From assembly GCA_002408725.1 (NCBI GenBank), contig DHTR01000001.1:3183-14040 (forward strand): 10,858 nucleotides of DNA, written 5' to 3'. The notes beneath the pieces were generated by a model that was not told where the DNA came from, made no database searches, and worked only from the letters and a program-made list of their open reading frames with translations. This document shows, one piece after another, positions 1-6,781 of the stretch. Each line of letters opens with the position of its first letter. Positions within the stretch are counted from its first letter, which is position 1. Source of the DNA: Pelotomaculum sp. UBA5255 (GTDB lineage Bacteria > Bacillota > Desulfotomaculia > Desulfotomaculales > Pelotomaculaceae). The position numbers and the translations under genes are program-made.

Positions 1-53
1 GGGATTCTTTGAACAGACAATAATCACGTCATATTGTCTGTTCAAAGAATCCC
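1..53. repeat. Perfect inverted repeat (22-bp arms, 9-nt loop)
   Basis: Positions 1-22 and 32-53 are exact reverse complements, separated by ATCACGTCA. The outer ends are GGG and CCC. Either strand would fold into a very stable hairpin. It lies downstream of a leftward promoter (209-237), so it could end or protect a short leftward transcript, but no T-run is visible because the window stops at base 1. It might also be a short palindromic interspersed element. If base 1 is a contig end, an assembly artefact is possible. The arms may continue to the left. Confidence 0.85.
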
Positions 54-188
54 CTCCAGCTCTCCCCGACAAAAAAGGGTTAACAATATTTTTTCCGTGA
101 CGGCACAAAAATAACCCAAACAACAATACTGTGTCAGCTGCTATTTGAGCTATTTAGAATTAGCCTGTGGATGTAGTTGTAAAGTGCA

Positions 189-198
189 CCCAATTGGG
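189..198. promoter_or_regulatory. Palindrome CCCAATTGGG just downstream of a predicted transcription start
   Basis: This is a perfect 10-bp dyad. With the leftward promoter at 209-237, transcription should start near 202, so the dyad covers about +5 to +14. That placement suits a repressor site or a 5' RNA hairpin. No regulator is identified, so the function is inference. Confidence 0.3.
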
Positions 199-208
199 CA
201 ACACGTTT

Positions 209-237
209 ATATTACATAACTTCACAGATTTTGTCAA
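209..237 (-). promoter_or_regulatory. Sigma-A-type promoter reading leftward, downstream of dnaB
   Basis: On the minus strand a perfect -35 TTGACA (237-232) is followed by a 17-nt spacer and a -10 TAATAT (214-209, 4 of 6 matches to TATAAT). It lies just beyond the dnaB terminator and so would start a new transcript near 202, running toward the hairpin at 1-53 and any gene beyond the left edge. No convincing gene is visible between it and base 1. Confidence 0.55.
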
Positions 238-250
238 GTTAATTATATAA

Positions 251-277
251 TAAAAACAGGGAGCAGAGCTCCCTGTT
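251..277 (-). terminator. Rho-independent terminator of dnaB
   Basis: On the minus strand the perfect 10-bp stem AACAGGGAGC / GCTCCCTGTT (277-268 and 264-255) closes a 3-nt loop and runs into a T-run (256-252). It starts about 10 nt after the dnaB stop codon. This marks the end of the MazG-like/yybS/rplI/lonC/dnaB unit. Confidence 0.85.
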
Positions 278-287
278 AAAACTATTT

Positions 288-1619
288 TTAATTTCCCTCG
301 GTATCTTTTATATACGGCACAAACTTGGTCAGTTCTTTTAAGAACACAAGCTCGATGCTTCCGACGGGACCGTTCCGGTGTTTGGATATAATGATCTCGG
401 CGATGCCTTTTTTCTCGGATTCAGGGTTATAATACTCATCCCGGTAGATAAACATGATCAGGTCGGCGTCTTGCTCCAGGGAACCGGACTCGCGTAAATC
501 GGACATTACCGGGCGCTTGTTCGGGCGTTGCTCCACCGACCGGCTAAGCTGCGCCAGGGCTAGTACGGGTATATTCAACTCCTTGGCCAGTCCTTTTAAA
601 GAACGGGATATCTCGGAAATCTCCTGCTGGCGGTTTTCGGAGCGGCGGCTGCCCTGCATCATCTGCAGGTAGTCGATAACAATCAGGCCCAGCCCTTTCT
701 CGGCCTTGAGCTGCCTTGCCTTGGCCCGGACCTGCCGGATGGAGATGGCCGCCGAATCATCAATATAAATTGGGGCCTTGGCTAGCCGCCCCGCCGTTTC
801 ATGCAGCTTCTGCCAATCCTCCTCGTCCAGATCCCCGGAGCGGATCCGGTGCTGGTCTACCTTGGCCTCGGCGCAGAGAATGCGCTGGGCCAGCTGCTCC
901 TTGGACATCTCCAGGCTGAAGATGGCCACCGGAATGTCGTGTTTAAGGGCCGCGTTATAGCCGATGCACAGCCCCAGGCTGGTTTTACCCATACTGGGAC
1001 GTCCCGCCAGGATAATGAAGTCGCTAGGCTGCAGTCCGCTGCAGAGCCGGTCCAGGTCGCCGAAGGAAGTGGGGACACCTGTTACGTTGCCCCGGTTATT
1101 ATAAAGGAATTCCAGGTGGGAAAAGGTGTCCAGAAAGACGTCCTTGATGGAAAAAAAGGCGTTCGCCACCCGGCGGCTGCCCAACTCCATGATCATTCGT
1201 TCGGCTTCGGCGATGAGCTTCTCCGGCTCTTCTCCTTCATCATAGCCCCTGCCGGCAATTCTTGTAGACAGGCTGATCAGGGTGCGCAGAAGCGCTTTTT
1301 CCTCGACAATCCGGGCGTAGAACTCCACGTTGGCGCTCGTGGGAACCATTTCCGCAAGGGAGGCAAGATAGGCCACACCGCCGGCTTTTTCCAGCGTTCC
1401 CTGCTGCCTGAGCTCTTCGCTTACGGTAATCAAATCCACAGGGCTGCCGCTCTCGTTTAAGAGAAGCATAGCCTCAAAGATATTCCGGTGGCCTTCCCGG
1501 TAAAAATCTTCCGGGCGCAAGGTTTTCATCACCCTGTAAATGGCTTCCCGGTCAAGAAGCATGGCGCCAATCACAGACTGTTCGGCATCAATATTTTGGG
1601 GGGGAATTCGTTCTAACAA
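288..1619 (-). CDS. dnaB: Replicative DNA helicase DnaB
   Basis: This is the hexameric replicative helicase (called DnaC in B. subtilis), which unwinds the fork 5' to 3' and contacts primase through its N-terminal domain. Numbered from the chosen start (443 aa): N-terminal domain about 1-150; RecA-like ATPase domain from about 175, with Walker A GRPSMGKT (206-213), SLEM with catalytic Glu237, Walker B VIDYLQ with Asp316, QLSR (357-360), DLRESGSLEQDAD (374-386), and SKHRNGP (412-418), whose Lys413/Arg415 fit the arginine-finger region. Length is normal and no intein is present. The start is uncertain. A GTG at 1628 gives three more residues, but the only Shine-Dalgarno-like run, AAAGGTGG (1632-1625), overlaps that GTG and sits 5 nt before the TTG at 1619, so I prefer TTG. 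The gene follows lonC by 14 nt and is the last of its operon. Function is certain, the exact start is not. Confidence 0.96.
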   Translation of the reverse strand: MLERIPPQNIDAEQSVIGAMLLDREAIYRVMKTLRPEDFYREGHRNIFEAMLLLNESGSPVDLITVSEELRQQGTLEKAGGVAYLASLAEMVPTSANVEFYARIVEEKALLRTLISLSTRIAGRGYDEGEEPEKLIAEAERMIMELGSRRVANAFFSIKDVFLDTFSHLEFLYNNRGNVTGVPTSFGDLDRLCSGLQPSDFIILAGRPSMGKTSLGLCIGYNAALKHDIPVAIFSLEMSKEQLAQRILCAEAKVDQHRIRSGDLDEEDWQKLHETAGRLAKAPIYIDDSAAISIRQVRAKARQLKAEKGLGLIVIDYLQMMQGSRRSENRQQEISEISRSLKGLAKELNIPVLALAQLSRSVEQRPNKRPVMSDLRESGSLEQDADLIMFIYRDEYYNPESEKKGIAEIIISKHRNGPVGSIELVFLKELTKFVPYIKDTEGN

Positions 1620-1624
1620 GGATA

Positions 1625-1632
1625 CCACCTTT
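1625..1632 (-). promoter_or_regulatory. Ribosome binding site that bears on the dnaB start
   Basis: AAAGGTGG on the minus strand resembles AAAGGAGG with one change. It covers the GTG at 1628-1626, so it cannot serve that codon, but it lies 5 nt upstream of the in-frame TTG at 1619. It begins two bases after the lonC stop codon, which suggests coupled translation. Confidence 0.5.
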
Positions 1633-1633
1633 T

Positions 1634-3571
1634 TTAACTAACTAAATCGTCGACACCGGTAGGCGGGAAAACGTGCCGGATAATTTCTTCTACGGTACTG
1701 ACAGCTACTACTTGGATTCCTTTTAGGTCTGCCGGCACATCTTTCTGATTTTCGCCTGGCAGTAGAATGGCTTTAATCCCAGCCTGCCTTGCTCCGTATA
1801 TTTTTTCGCAGATACCGCCCACTGCCCGTACTTTGCCCTGGATGGAAACCTCACCGGTAACGGCCAGATCCTGGGGTATCGGGCGACCTTGGATGGCGCT
1901 CAGGATAGCCAGGAAAATGGCCACCCCCGCAGAGGGGCCGTCAATGCGACCGCCGCCTACCACGTTTACATGCAGGTCGTAGTTGGCCATGTCTTCCCCG
2001 GTCAGTTTCCGAATAACCGAGGCGGCATTAAACACGGAGTCTTTGGCCATGCTTCCGGCGGTATCGTTAAAGCGAATGGTCCCCTGACCCTGGGTGCGTG
2101 CAGGAAATGCCACCGCCTCTATCTCCAGGACTGAACCCAAAAACCCCATGACGCCTAGCCCGAATATTTTGCCCACCTCTCGATGGGAAGAAACCTTGCA
2201 GGTGACATAAGGGCTTAACCTGCTAACCTGTACTACTTCCAGGACATCCTCCAAGGTAATGCGGTAACTTTCCCCTGCATCATTGCGGTAGCAAGCCAGG
2301 CCGTAAGCATCGGCTAGAATACTGATGGCCTTGCGCCCTTCGATGGTATACTCACTGATGATCTCGGGCACTTCCCGAGCCAGTTCCACACCTAGCTTTG
2401 AAGCTGCCTGTTTTAAAATTTCCTGAATGGCAAGGGGCGTCAGGGGCTCAAAGAAAACTTCTGCGCAACGGGAGCGGATGGCCGGGTTGATTTCTTCTTG
2501 ATCACGGGTGGTGGCGCCAATTAGAATAAAGTCCGCAGGCGCACCTTCCTCAAAGATCTTTTTAATGTACTGGGGAATATTGGGCTCGTGGGGATCATAA
2601 TAAGAGGAGTCGTAGTAAACCCTTTTGTCCTCCAGCACTTTCAAAAGCTTGTTTTGCAAAATAGAATCCATCTCGCCGATTTCATCAATAAACAGCACCC
2701 CACCGTGTGCATCACTGACCAGCCCCAGTTTGGGCTCCGGCACACCGGTTTCGGCCAGGTCCCGCTTGGCGCCCTGATAAATAGGGTCGTGCACGGAACC
2801 CAGAAGCGGGTTGGTTACTTCCCGAGGGTCCCAGCGCAGAGTAGCGCCGTTGACCTCTATGAAGGTTGAGTCCTTTGTGAACGGCGTGCCTTTGGCGTTC
2901 CTCGCGATCTCCAGGGCCAACCTGGCAGCAGTGGTCTTACCCACGCCGGGTGGGCCGTAAAGCAGGATGTGCTGCGGGTAAGGCGAGGCCAGCCTGGCCA
3001 GGAGCGCCTTTACAGCCCGCTCCTGGCCGATAATCTCCTCGAAAGAAGACGGCCGCAGAAACTCCATGGCCGACTTCGAGAGTTTTTTCTGCTCCATCTT
3101 TTCCAAAAGGGCCAGCTTTTTTAAGGTATTGGCGTTTTCCGGCCCCGCATTTTCCTTGAGCACCTGCATTTTTATTTCTTTAACATACTCTTCGTGCCGC
3201 TGCTGGAGTTTTTCGCTGATTTTTTTCTCCAACTGGTCTTCCACCGTGCGCCGGGCTATGTTGTCGGCGATTTCCTCCTCGATTTCCTCAAGGATGGCCG
3301 GGATTGCCTCCGGCTCGGGCAGGGTATCATAAGTGGGATCCTCGAAAACCAACTTCTGGAGGGCCAGTACTCTTTCCTCCAACTTATCGGAGCGCATGAA
3401 CTTCAGCGCACCCAGTTTGCCTGCCCTCAGAACCAGCTTGTCAGAACCGTACAGTTCGGCCAAAAGGCCGTACAGTGCGGTGACCTGACGCTTAATCTGG
3501 TCGTGGCCATTTAGCTTACAGGGAGTGTCGCCCTTTACCCCTCCAATAAACTTTTCAAGGAAAACTTTCAT
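1634..3571 (-). CDS. lonC: LonC-type Lon-family ATP-dependent protease
   Basis: This is a soluble AAA+ serine protease of the sporulation-associated LonC group, related to LonB. An N-terminal helical, charged region (about 90-170, likely coiled coil) replaces the LAN domain of LonA. The AAA+ module (about 175-450) has Walker A GPPGVGKT (206-213), Walker B VLFIDE (292-297), sensor-1 GATTRD (352-357) and arginines at 366/368. The C-terminal S16 protease domain (about 455-635) has catalytic Ser547 in GPSAG and Lys590 in the ICEKIYGA context, forming the Ser-Lys dyad. Length 645 aa suits LonC and exceeds the roughly 550 aa of B. subtilis LonB, and no N-terminal membrane segment is seen. ATG start, with AAAGGAG 6 nt upstream. 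It lies between rplI (100-nt gap) and dnaB. That 100-nt gap is the longest in the unit and might hold a separate promoter, though none is convincing. LonC is known only from spore formers, so a role in sporulation is a family-level inference. Confidence 0.93.
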   Translation of the reverse strand: MKVFLEKFIGGVKGDTPCKLNGHDQIKRQVTALYGLLAELYGSDKLVLRAGKLGALKFMRSDKLEERVLALQKLVFEDPTYDTLPEPEAIPAILEEIEEEIADNIARRTVEDQLEKKISEKLQQRHEEYVKEIKMQVLKENAGPENANTLKKLALLEKMEQKKLSKSAMEFLRPSSFEEIIGQERAVKALLARLASPYPQHILLYGPPGVGKTTAARLALEIARNAKGTPFTKDSTFIEVNGATLRWDPREVTNPLLGSVHDPIYQGAKRDLAETGVPEPKLGLVSDAHGGVLFIDEIGEMDSILQNKLLKVLEDKRVYYDSSYYDPHEPNIPQYIKKIFEEGAPADFILIGATTRDQEEINPAIRSRCAEVFFEPLTPLAIQEILKQAASKLGVELAREVPEIISEYTIEGRKAISILADAYGLACYRNDAGESYRITLEDVLEVVQVSRLSPYVTCKVSSHREVGKIFGLGVMGFLGSVLEIEAVAFPARTQGQGTIRFNDTAGSMAKDSVFNAASVIRKLTGEDMANYDLHVNVVGGGRIDGPSAGVAIFLAILSAIQGRPIPQDLAVTGEVSIQGKVRAVGGICEKIYGARQAGIKAILLPGENQKDVPADLKGIQVVAVSTVEEIIRHVFPPTGVDDLVS

Positions 3572-3671
3572 ATTCTGCTCCTTTCCATGTCTCCATGTGG
3601 CACATTTTTTAATTACCCATGGATCGCATCAAAGGTATTGGAATTGCTTAAGAGCGAACAATTGGACTAAC

Positions 3672-4124
3672 TCAGGCCTGCTCCCCAACCACTTCGACCT
3701 TAATCTTGGCCTGAACAGTGGGGTACAGTTTGGCCAATGCGGAATAGCTCCCAACCTGTTTGATTGGCTCTTTTACACTTAGCTTCTTTTTGTCCAGCGT
3801 GATCTTGTGCTGGGCTGCCAGGGCATCGGCAACATCCTTGTTGTTGACCGAACCGAAAAGCCTGCCGCCTTCACCAGCCTTTGTCCTGACTACAACGGTG
3901 AGGCTTTCCAGACGCGCTGCCAACACAGCGGCCTCCTGCCGCATCTTTTGCTCTTTCAGTTCACCGGCCTGCCGGCGCTCGGCCAGTTCTTTGATTTTAC
4001 CCTGGGACGCCTCGCCGGCAAGCCCGCGAGGGAGCAGATAGTTTCGCGCGAAGCCCTCGGCTACGTTCAGGACATCGCCGCGCTTACCCTTTCCCGGCAC
4101 ATCTTTGAGCAAGATAACTCTCAT
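3672..4124 (-). CDS. rplI: 50S ribosomal protein L9
   Basis: L9 binds 23S rRNA near the L1 stalk base and reaches out along the 30S subunit; it helps restrain frameshifting. The protein is 150 aa, close to the usual 148. The N-terminal rRNA-binding domain carries the family signature at residues 13-30 (G13, G16, V21, G24-F25, N28-Y29-L30). A long charged connecting helix (about 42-75) leads to the C-terminal domain, which ends in KIKVEVV. ATG start, preceded by GGGAGGTG 7-8 nt upstream. It lies 57 nt after yybS and 100 nt before lonC. In B. subtilis rplI follows gdpP and precedes dnaC (dnaB); here gdpP is missing upstream and lonC is inserted downstream. Confidence 0.97.
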   Translation of the reverse strand: MRVILLKDVPGKGKRGDVLNVAEGFARNYLLPRGLAGEASQGKIKELAERRQAGELKEQKMRQEAAVLAARLESLTVVVRTKAGEGGRLFGSVNNKDVADALAAQHKITLDKKKLSVKEPIKQVGSYSALAKLYPTVQAKIKVEVVGEQA

Positions 4125-4181
4125 GATTCACACCTCCCGGAACCTATAAAGTTTTCAAAAATTGACCCGGGCTTCCGACCT

Positions 4182-5153
4182 TTACTTTGGCTGGTTTGCT
4201 TCCGGAAGTCGCCGGAGATTAATCAGGGGGTCGACCACCCCCAGGAGTAAAAACACCAGAAGGCTAAAGGGGAAATACAAAATCGCCAGAAACAAAAAAA
4301 TAAACTTAATCAATCTGGCCACTTTGACCTTACGGAAAAAATAGGCGCCAACTGAAAGACCAAGGGTTAGGTATACGTAAAAAAGGATGAACAGAATATT
4401 TTTACCCACCTTAGCCGCCAGGGGCAGAGTAAAATAATCCCCTGCCAGGGTTAGCCCCAGCCCGGTGATCAGGCCCCAGACACTGTACCAGGGAAAATAC
4501 ATCCTGGTCAGGTCAAACGCCGGTGGGAGCGGGAAGTTAAACCGTTTCAAGACCACCCTGGCCAGAAAGTAGGTTACCGCCGCCGAGGCGGCCGAGGTAA
4601 TCAGATACTGCCCAGGGATCAACAACTCCAGCATGGCCAGTACTTTACTAGTAAACTCCTCCTGCCACTCCGCTGGAACATCACTAAACGTCATGGCGCC
4701 CTGATTGGCCGCCCACCACTGCGCAGCCGCCTGCCTGGCTTCCTCGTTCAGGACGAAAATATTTTCTCCGTTCAAGAGATAAATCGCTGCTGCGGACACA
4801 AGTGCAAGGCTCACAGAGCCAAGCAGGCCGATCAAAAAACTCTTCCAGGAAGAAATCCTGTTTTTAAACAGCAGGCCGAAAAGAATCCCCAGCAGACCAT
4901 ATGAAACAATCAATACCATCGTCATTACAGGCTCCGACGACAGGACCACCAAAATCAACCCCGCTGCCGCCAGCCCGATTAGTCCGTAGCGGACGTCCCT
5001 CCTGATAACCAGCAGGATCAGCGGCAGGGGGAGACAGATTGTGGCAAGGGTTGCAAGAAAAGGCAGGTACAGGCCGACCAGCCCTGCCAGTACGGCTAAA
5101 AGAGTAAAAAAAGCCCACTCTGACAGGGCACCTGTTTTATTGCCATTTGTCAA
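4182..5153 (-). CDS. yybS: YybS-family multipass membrane protein (DUF2232)
   Basis: This is a 323-aa integral membrane protein of unknown function. Hydrophobic segments fall at about 13-50 (two), 57-72, 76-96, 104-127, 178-201, 222-243, 250-274 and 280-307. A mostly polar region at about 128-176, rich in Trp/Glu, separates the two halves and is probably extracytoplasmic. The C-terminal GVVDPLINLRR resembles the conserved Asp/Arg end of DUF2232 proteins. I identify it from this hydrophobic pattern and from its position before rplI, as yybS lies near rplI in B. subtilis. The TTG start at 5153 has AAGAGGTG just upstream; an ATG in that same stretch is out of frame and hits a stop at its third codon. 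The Shine-Dalgarno site is made by the last codons of the MazG-like gene, only 4 nt away, so the two are probably translationally coupled. Confidence 0.85.
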   Translation of the reverse strand: MTNGNKTGALSEWAFFTLLAVLAGLVGLYLPFLATLATICLPLPLILLVIRRDVRYGLIGLAAAGLILVVLSSEPVMTMVLIVSYGLLGILFGLLFKNRISSWKSFLIGLLGSVSLALVSAAAIYLLNGENIFVLNEEARQAAAQWWAANQGAMTFSDVPAEWQEEFTSKVLAMLELLIPGQYLITSAASAAVTYFLARVVLKRFNFPLPPAFDLTRMYFPWYSVWGLITGLGLTLAGDYFTLPLAAKVGKNILFILFYVYLTLGLSVGAYFFRKVKVARLIKFIFLFLAILYFPFSLLVFLLLGVVDPLINLRRLPEANQPK

Positions 5154-5157
5154 AGCA

Positions 5158-5475
5158 TCACCTCTTTTTATCAGCCATGTAGTTCAAAAGAGCCGAAAGA
5201 TCACCGTACCACCTTTCCAACTCGTGATCTTCCTCAATACCCTGGCGCAGCTTGGCTTCCACCTTCAAGTCCAGGCGAGGGAAATTGATACCCAGCCTCC
5301 GGCCCAGGACATAGCAGGTGATCATCAGGCTGGCCAGGGCATCGAGGAGAAGGTCTTCGCTGCCCCTGAGCATGGATTTAAACAGCGCTGACACCGAAGT
5401 TACAAGGTCGGCTTTCAACCAGTCGATAACCTTGATATTTTTCGCGATGCCGCCTTCCAGTTTGCCAGGTATCAT
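5158..5475 (-). CDS. MazG-like family protein
   Basis: This small, probably all-helical protein (105 aa) resembles the MazG-like family found beside yybS/rplI in Peptococcaceae. Recognisable blocks are NIKVIDWLKADL (13-24), the acidic helix RGSEDLLLDAL (37-47), LGRRLGINF (57-65) and WYGDLSALL (89-97). True MazG nucleotide pyrophosphohydrolases bind metal through an EExxE...ExxD set; only an acidic stretch like the second part (Glu40, Asp41, Asp45) is visible, and the preceding helix (residues 22-35) has a single acid, so catalysis is doubtful. The ATG at 5475 has a perfect AGGAGG 7 nt upstream; an earlier in-frame ATG at 5505 would place that site inside the gene and has none of its own. It is the first gene of the unit that runs through dnaB. 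Family call is fairly secure, function unknown. Confidence 0.8.
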   Translation of the reverse strand: MIPGKLEGGIAKNIKVIDWLKADLVTSVSALFKSMLRGSEDLLLDALASLMITCYVLGRRLGINFPRLDLKVEAKLRQGIEEDHELERWYGDLSALLNYMADKKR

Positions 5476-5482
5476 TGAGTAT

Positions 5483-5488
5483 CCTCCT
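5483..5488 (-). promoter_or_regulatory. Ribosome binding site that fixes the MazG-like start
   Basis: A perfect AGGAGG lies 7 nt before the ATG at 5475. This favours the 105-aa product over a 115-aa one starting at 5505. Confidence 0.8.
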
Positions 5489-5565
5489 GCAGTGAACTTG
5501 ATCATAAAAACATTCTTCGAAGCTGGTTTTTTCTCCTGCAGCTCGAGCGGATGATTTGCCTGTTA

Positions 5566-5594
5566 TTTATACCCCGAATGGGTACACTCTTGAA
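5566..5594 (-). promoter_or_regulatory. Candidate promoter for the MazG-like/yybS/rplI/lonC/dnaB unit
   Basis: On the minus strand a -10 TATAAA (5571-5566) lies 17 nt after a weak -35 TTCAAG (5594-5589). It lies between the rpsR terminator and the MazG-like start, where a promoter is required if the terminator is effective. A TTGACA further upstream (about 5622-5627) has no -10 at suitable spacing. Confidence is limited by the poor -35. Confidence 0.35.
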
Positions 5595-5655
5595 AAACTG
5601 CCATTACATCCTTTAATTATGTCAAACTATAGCTATGTTGGATGATTTTTGGGCT

Positions 5656-5691
5656 AAAAAATAAGCAGGGGAGACCTTTGGCCCTCCCCTG
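5656..5691 (-). terminator. Rho-independent terminator of rpsF-ssb-rpsR
   Basis: On the minus strand CAGGGGAG / CTCCCCTG forms an 8-bp outer stem (5691-5684 with 5673-5666). A short inner CC/GG pairing sits across a TTT or AAA turn, and the hairpin runs into TTATTTTTT. It begins 6 nt after the rpsR stop codon, as expected for the end of this operon. Confidence 0.85.
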
Positions 5692-5696
5692 ATGTT

Positions 5697-5927
5697 TTAT
5701 TCTGCTGTAAACGGCAAGAGTGCGATGTTGCGCGACCTTTTAATTGCGGTGGTCAACATCCGCTGGTGCCTGGCACAGTTTCCCGAGATCCGGCGGGGCA
5801 GGATTTTCCCCCGTTCGGTAATATATTTCTTCAGACGCGGCACATCTTTATAATCAATGGCCGCCATCTTGTCCACACAAAAACTGCAGATCCGTTTTTT
5901 CCCCCTGCGGCCCCTTTCGCGTTTCAA
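5697..5927 (-). CDS. rpsR: 30S ribosomal protein S18
   Basis: S18 binds with S6 to the central domain of 16S rRNA (platform). The 76-aa protein has the family core ERGKILPRRISGNCARHQR (38-56) and the basic C-terminal AIKRSRNIALLPF. It is a cysteine-containing (C+) form: Cys14, Cys17, Cys51 and His54 make a plausible zinc site, known for one class of bacterial S18. The TTG start is supported by GGAGG 8 nt upstream (5940-5936), and no better in-frame start exists. It is the last gene of the rpsF-ssb-rpsR operon, 46 nt after ssb, with a terminator right behind it. Confidence 0.97.
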   Translation of the reverse strand: MKRERGRRGKKRICSFCVDKMAAIDYKDVPRLKKYITERGKILPRRISGNCARHQRMLTTAIKRSRNIALLPFTAE

Positions 5928-5973
5928 ACAACCTACCTCCTCGTATTGGCGCCATCATCCGGCAGCCATCGCT

Positions 5974-6405
5974 CTAAAACGGTATATCGTCTTCATTGAA
6001 GCTAATTTCGCTGCCCTGTCCCGGACTACCCTGCCCCGGGCTTCCCCCGACATGGCTTGTACCGTAAGCAGATCCGCCTTCCTTGTCCTTGGGGCGATCA
6101 AGAAAGCGCACGTTCTCGGCTATCACTTCGGCGGCCTTTCTGCGGATGCCCTGACTGTCATCGTAAGAGCGGACCTGCAGCCTGCCGTCAATAGCGACAA
6201 GCCTGCCCTTCCCAATATAGTTGGCACAGTTTTCAGCTTGTTTCTGCCAAACAACGATGTCAATAAAGTCGGCTTCCTTTTCCCTGTCCTTTACCTGGCG
6301 ACGGTCAACCGCCAAAGTAAACTTTGCCACGGCAACTCCATTAGGAGTATAGCGCAACTCCGGGTCTTTGGTAAGACGACCGATTAAGATTATCCTATTG
6401 AGCAT
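5974..6405 (-). CDS. ssb: Single-stranded DNA-binding protein
   Basis: SSB coats single-stranded DNA at forks and recruits replication and repair proteins through its acidic tip. The 143-aa chain has an OB fold (about 1-104) starting MLNRIILIGRL, with DFIDIVVWQKQAENC in the middle. A short Gly/Ser/Pro linker follows (about 105-134, including a doubled GSPGQ motif), then the conserved tail EDDIPF (138-143). The ATG at 6405 is preceded by AAGGCGGTG at good spacing and matches the usual MLNR start; an in-frame GTG three codons earlier overlaps that Shine-Dalgarno site. The frame stays open further upstream into the rpsF end, but no start codon with a ribosome site was found there. It sits between its usual partners rpsF and rpsR. 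Confidence 0.97.
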   Translation of the reverse strand: MLNRIILIGRLTKDPELRYTPNGVAVAKFTLAVDRRQVKDREKEADFIDIVVWQKQAENCANYIGKGRLVAIDGRLQVRSYDDSQGIRRKAAEVIAENVRFLDRPKDKEGGSAYGTSHVGGSPGQGSPGQGSEISFNEDDIPF

Positions 6406-6493
6406 GGTTTCCACCGCCTTGGTTTTTTCTCCGGGTTTGCCGGCTTCTCTAATTCTTGCAAAATAATTCTTGTCCTGTGCTTTATCAAGCCAT

Positions 6494-6781
6494 TTATTCG
6501 TCTTCCCGGACGATCATATGCCGTAGCACTTCATCCGTAATCTTAAAAACACGGCTTAACTCTGTGGCCACTTTAGAATCAGCGTTCATCTGAATGAGGA
6601 CATAAAAGCCTTCTTTGAAGTCCTTTATCTCGTAAGCCAGCCTGCGCTTACCCCATTTATCAAGCTTTACAACTTCACCACCGTGGCTTTCAATCAGAGT
6701 CTTGAACTTCTCAATAACCCCTGTGTTCTTTTCTTCGTCCAAATCCGGACGAAGAACAAAGACTACTTCGTACTTGCGCAA
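6494..6781 (-). CDS. rpsF: 30S ribosomal protein S6
   Basis: S6 forms a heterodimer with S18 on the 30S platform. From the chosen TTG it is 95 aa, the normal length, and starts MRKYEVVFVLRPDL like other S6 proteins. The middle has KWGKRRLAYEIKDFKEGFY, also typical, and the end EVLRHMIVRED. A GTG at 6790 would add three residues, but the very strong AGGAGG (6795-6790) abuts or overlaps it and lies 8 nt before the TTG, so TTG is favoured. It is the first gene of rpsF-ssb-rpsR, downstream of a near-consensus promoter and an 80-nt structured leader, where S6:S18 feedback control is known in other bacteria. Confidence 0.96.
   Translation of the reverse strand: MRKYEVVFVLRPDLDEEKNTGVIEKFKTLIESHGGEVVKLDKWGKRRLAYEIKDFKEGFYVLIQMNADSKVATELSRVFKITDEVLRHMIVREDE

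Noticed and set aside
1..122. Open minus-strand frame from a TTG near 122 to the left edge
   Set aside because: About 40 codons with no ribosome site, and it reads straight through the perfect hairpin; most likely chance. More sequence to the left would settle it.
169..177. DnaA-box-like ACATCCACA near dnaB
   Set aside because: A single partial match (7 of 9) without a cluster; not evidence for an origin.
801..1460. Long plus-strand open frame opposite dnaB
   Set aside because: It is antisense to an unambiguous, fully conserved helicase gene and shows no recognisable protein features or ribosome site.
3572..3671. Possible forespore (sigma-F/G) promoter ahead of lonC
   Set aside because: CAATA and CATGGGTA on the minus strand are about 14 nt apart but fit the consensus poorly, with one base too many in the -10.
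6406..6493. Upstream in-frame extension of ssb toward rpsF
   Set aside because: The frame is open for about 30 codons but has no start codon with a ribosome site, and SSB proteins normally begin at MLNR.
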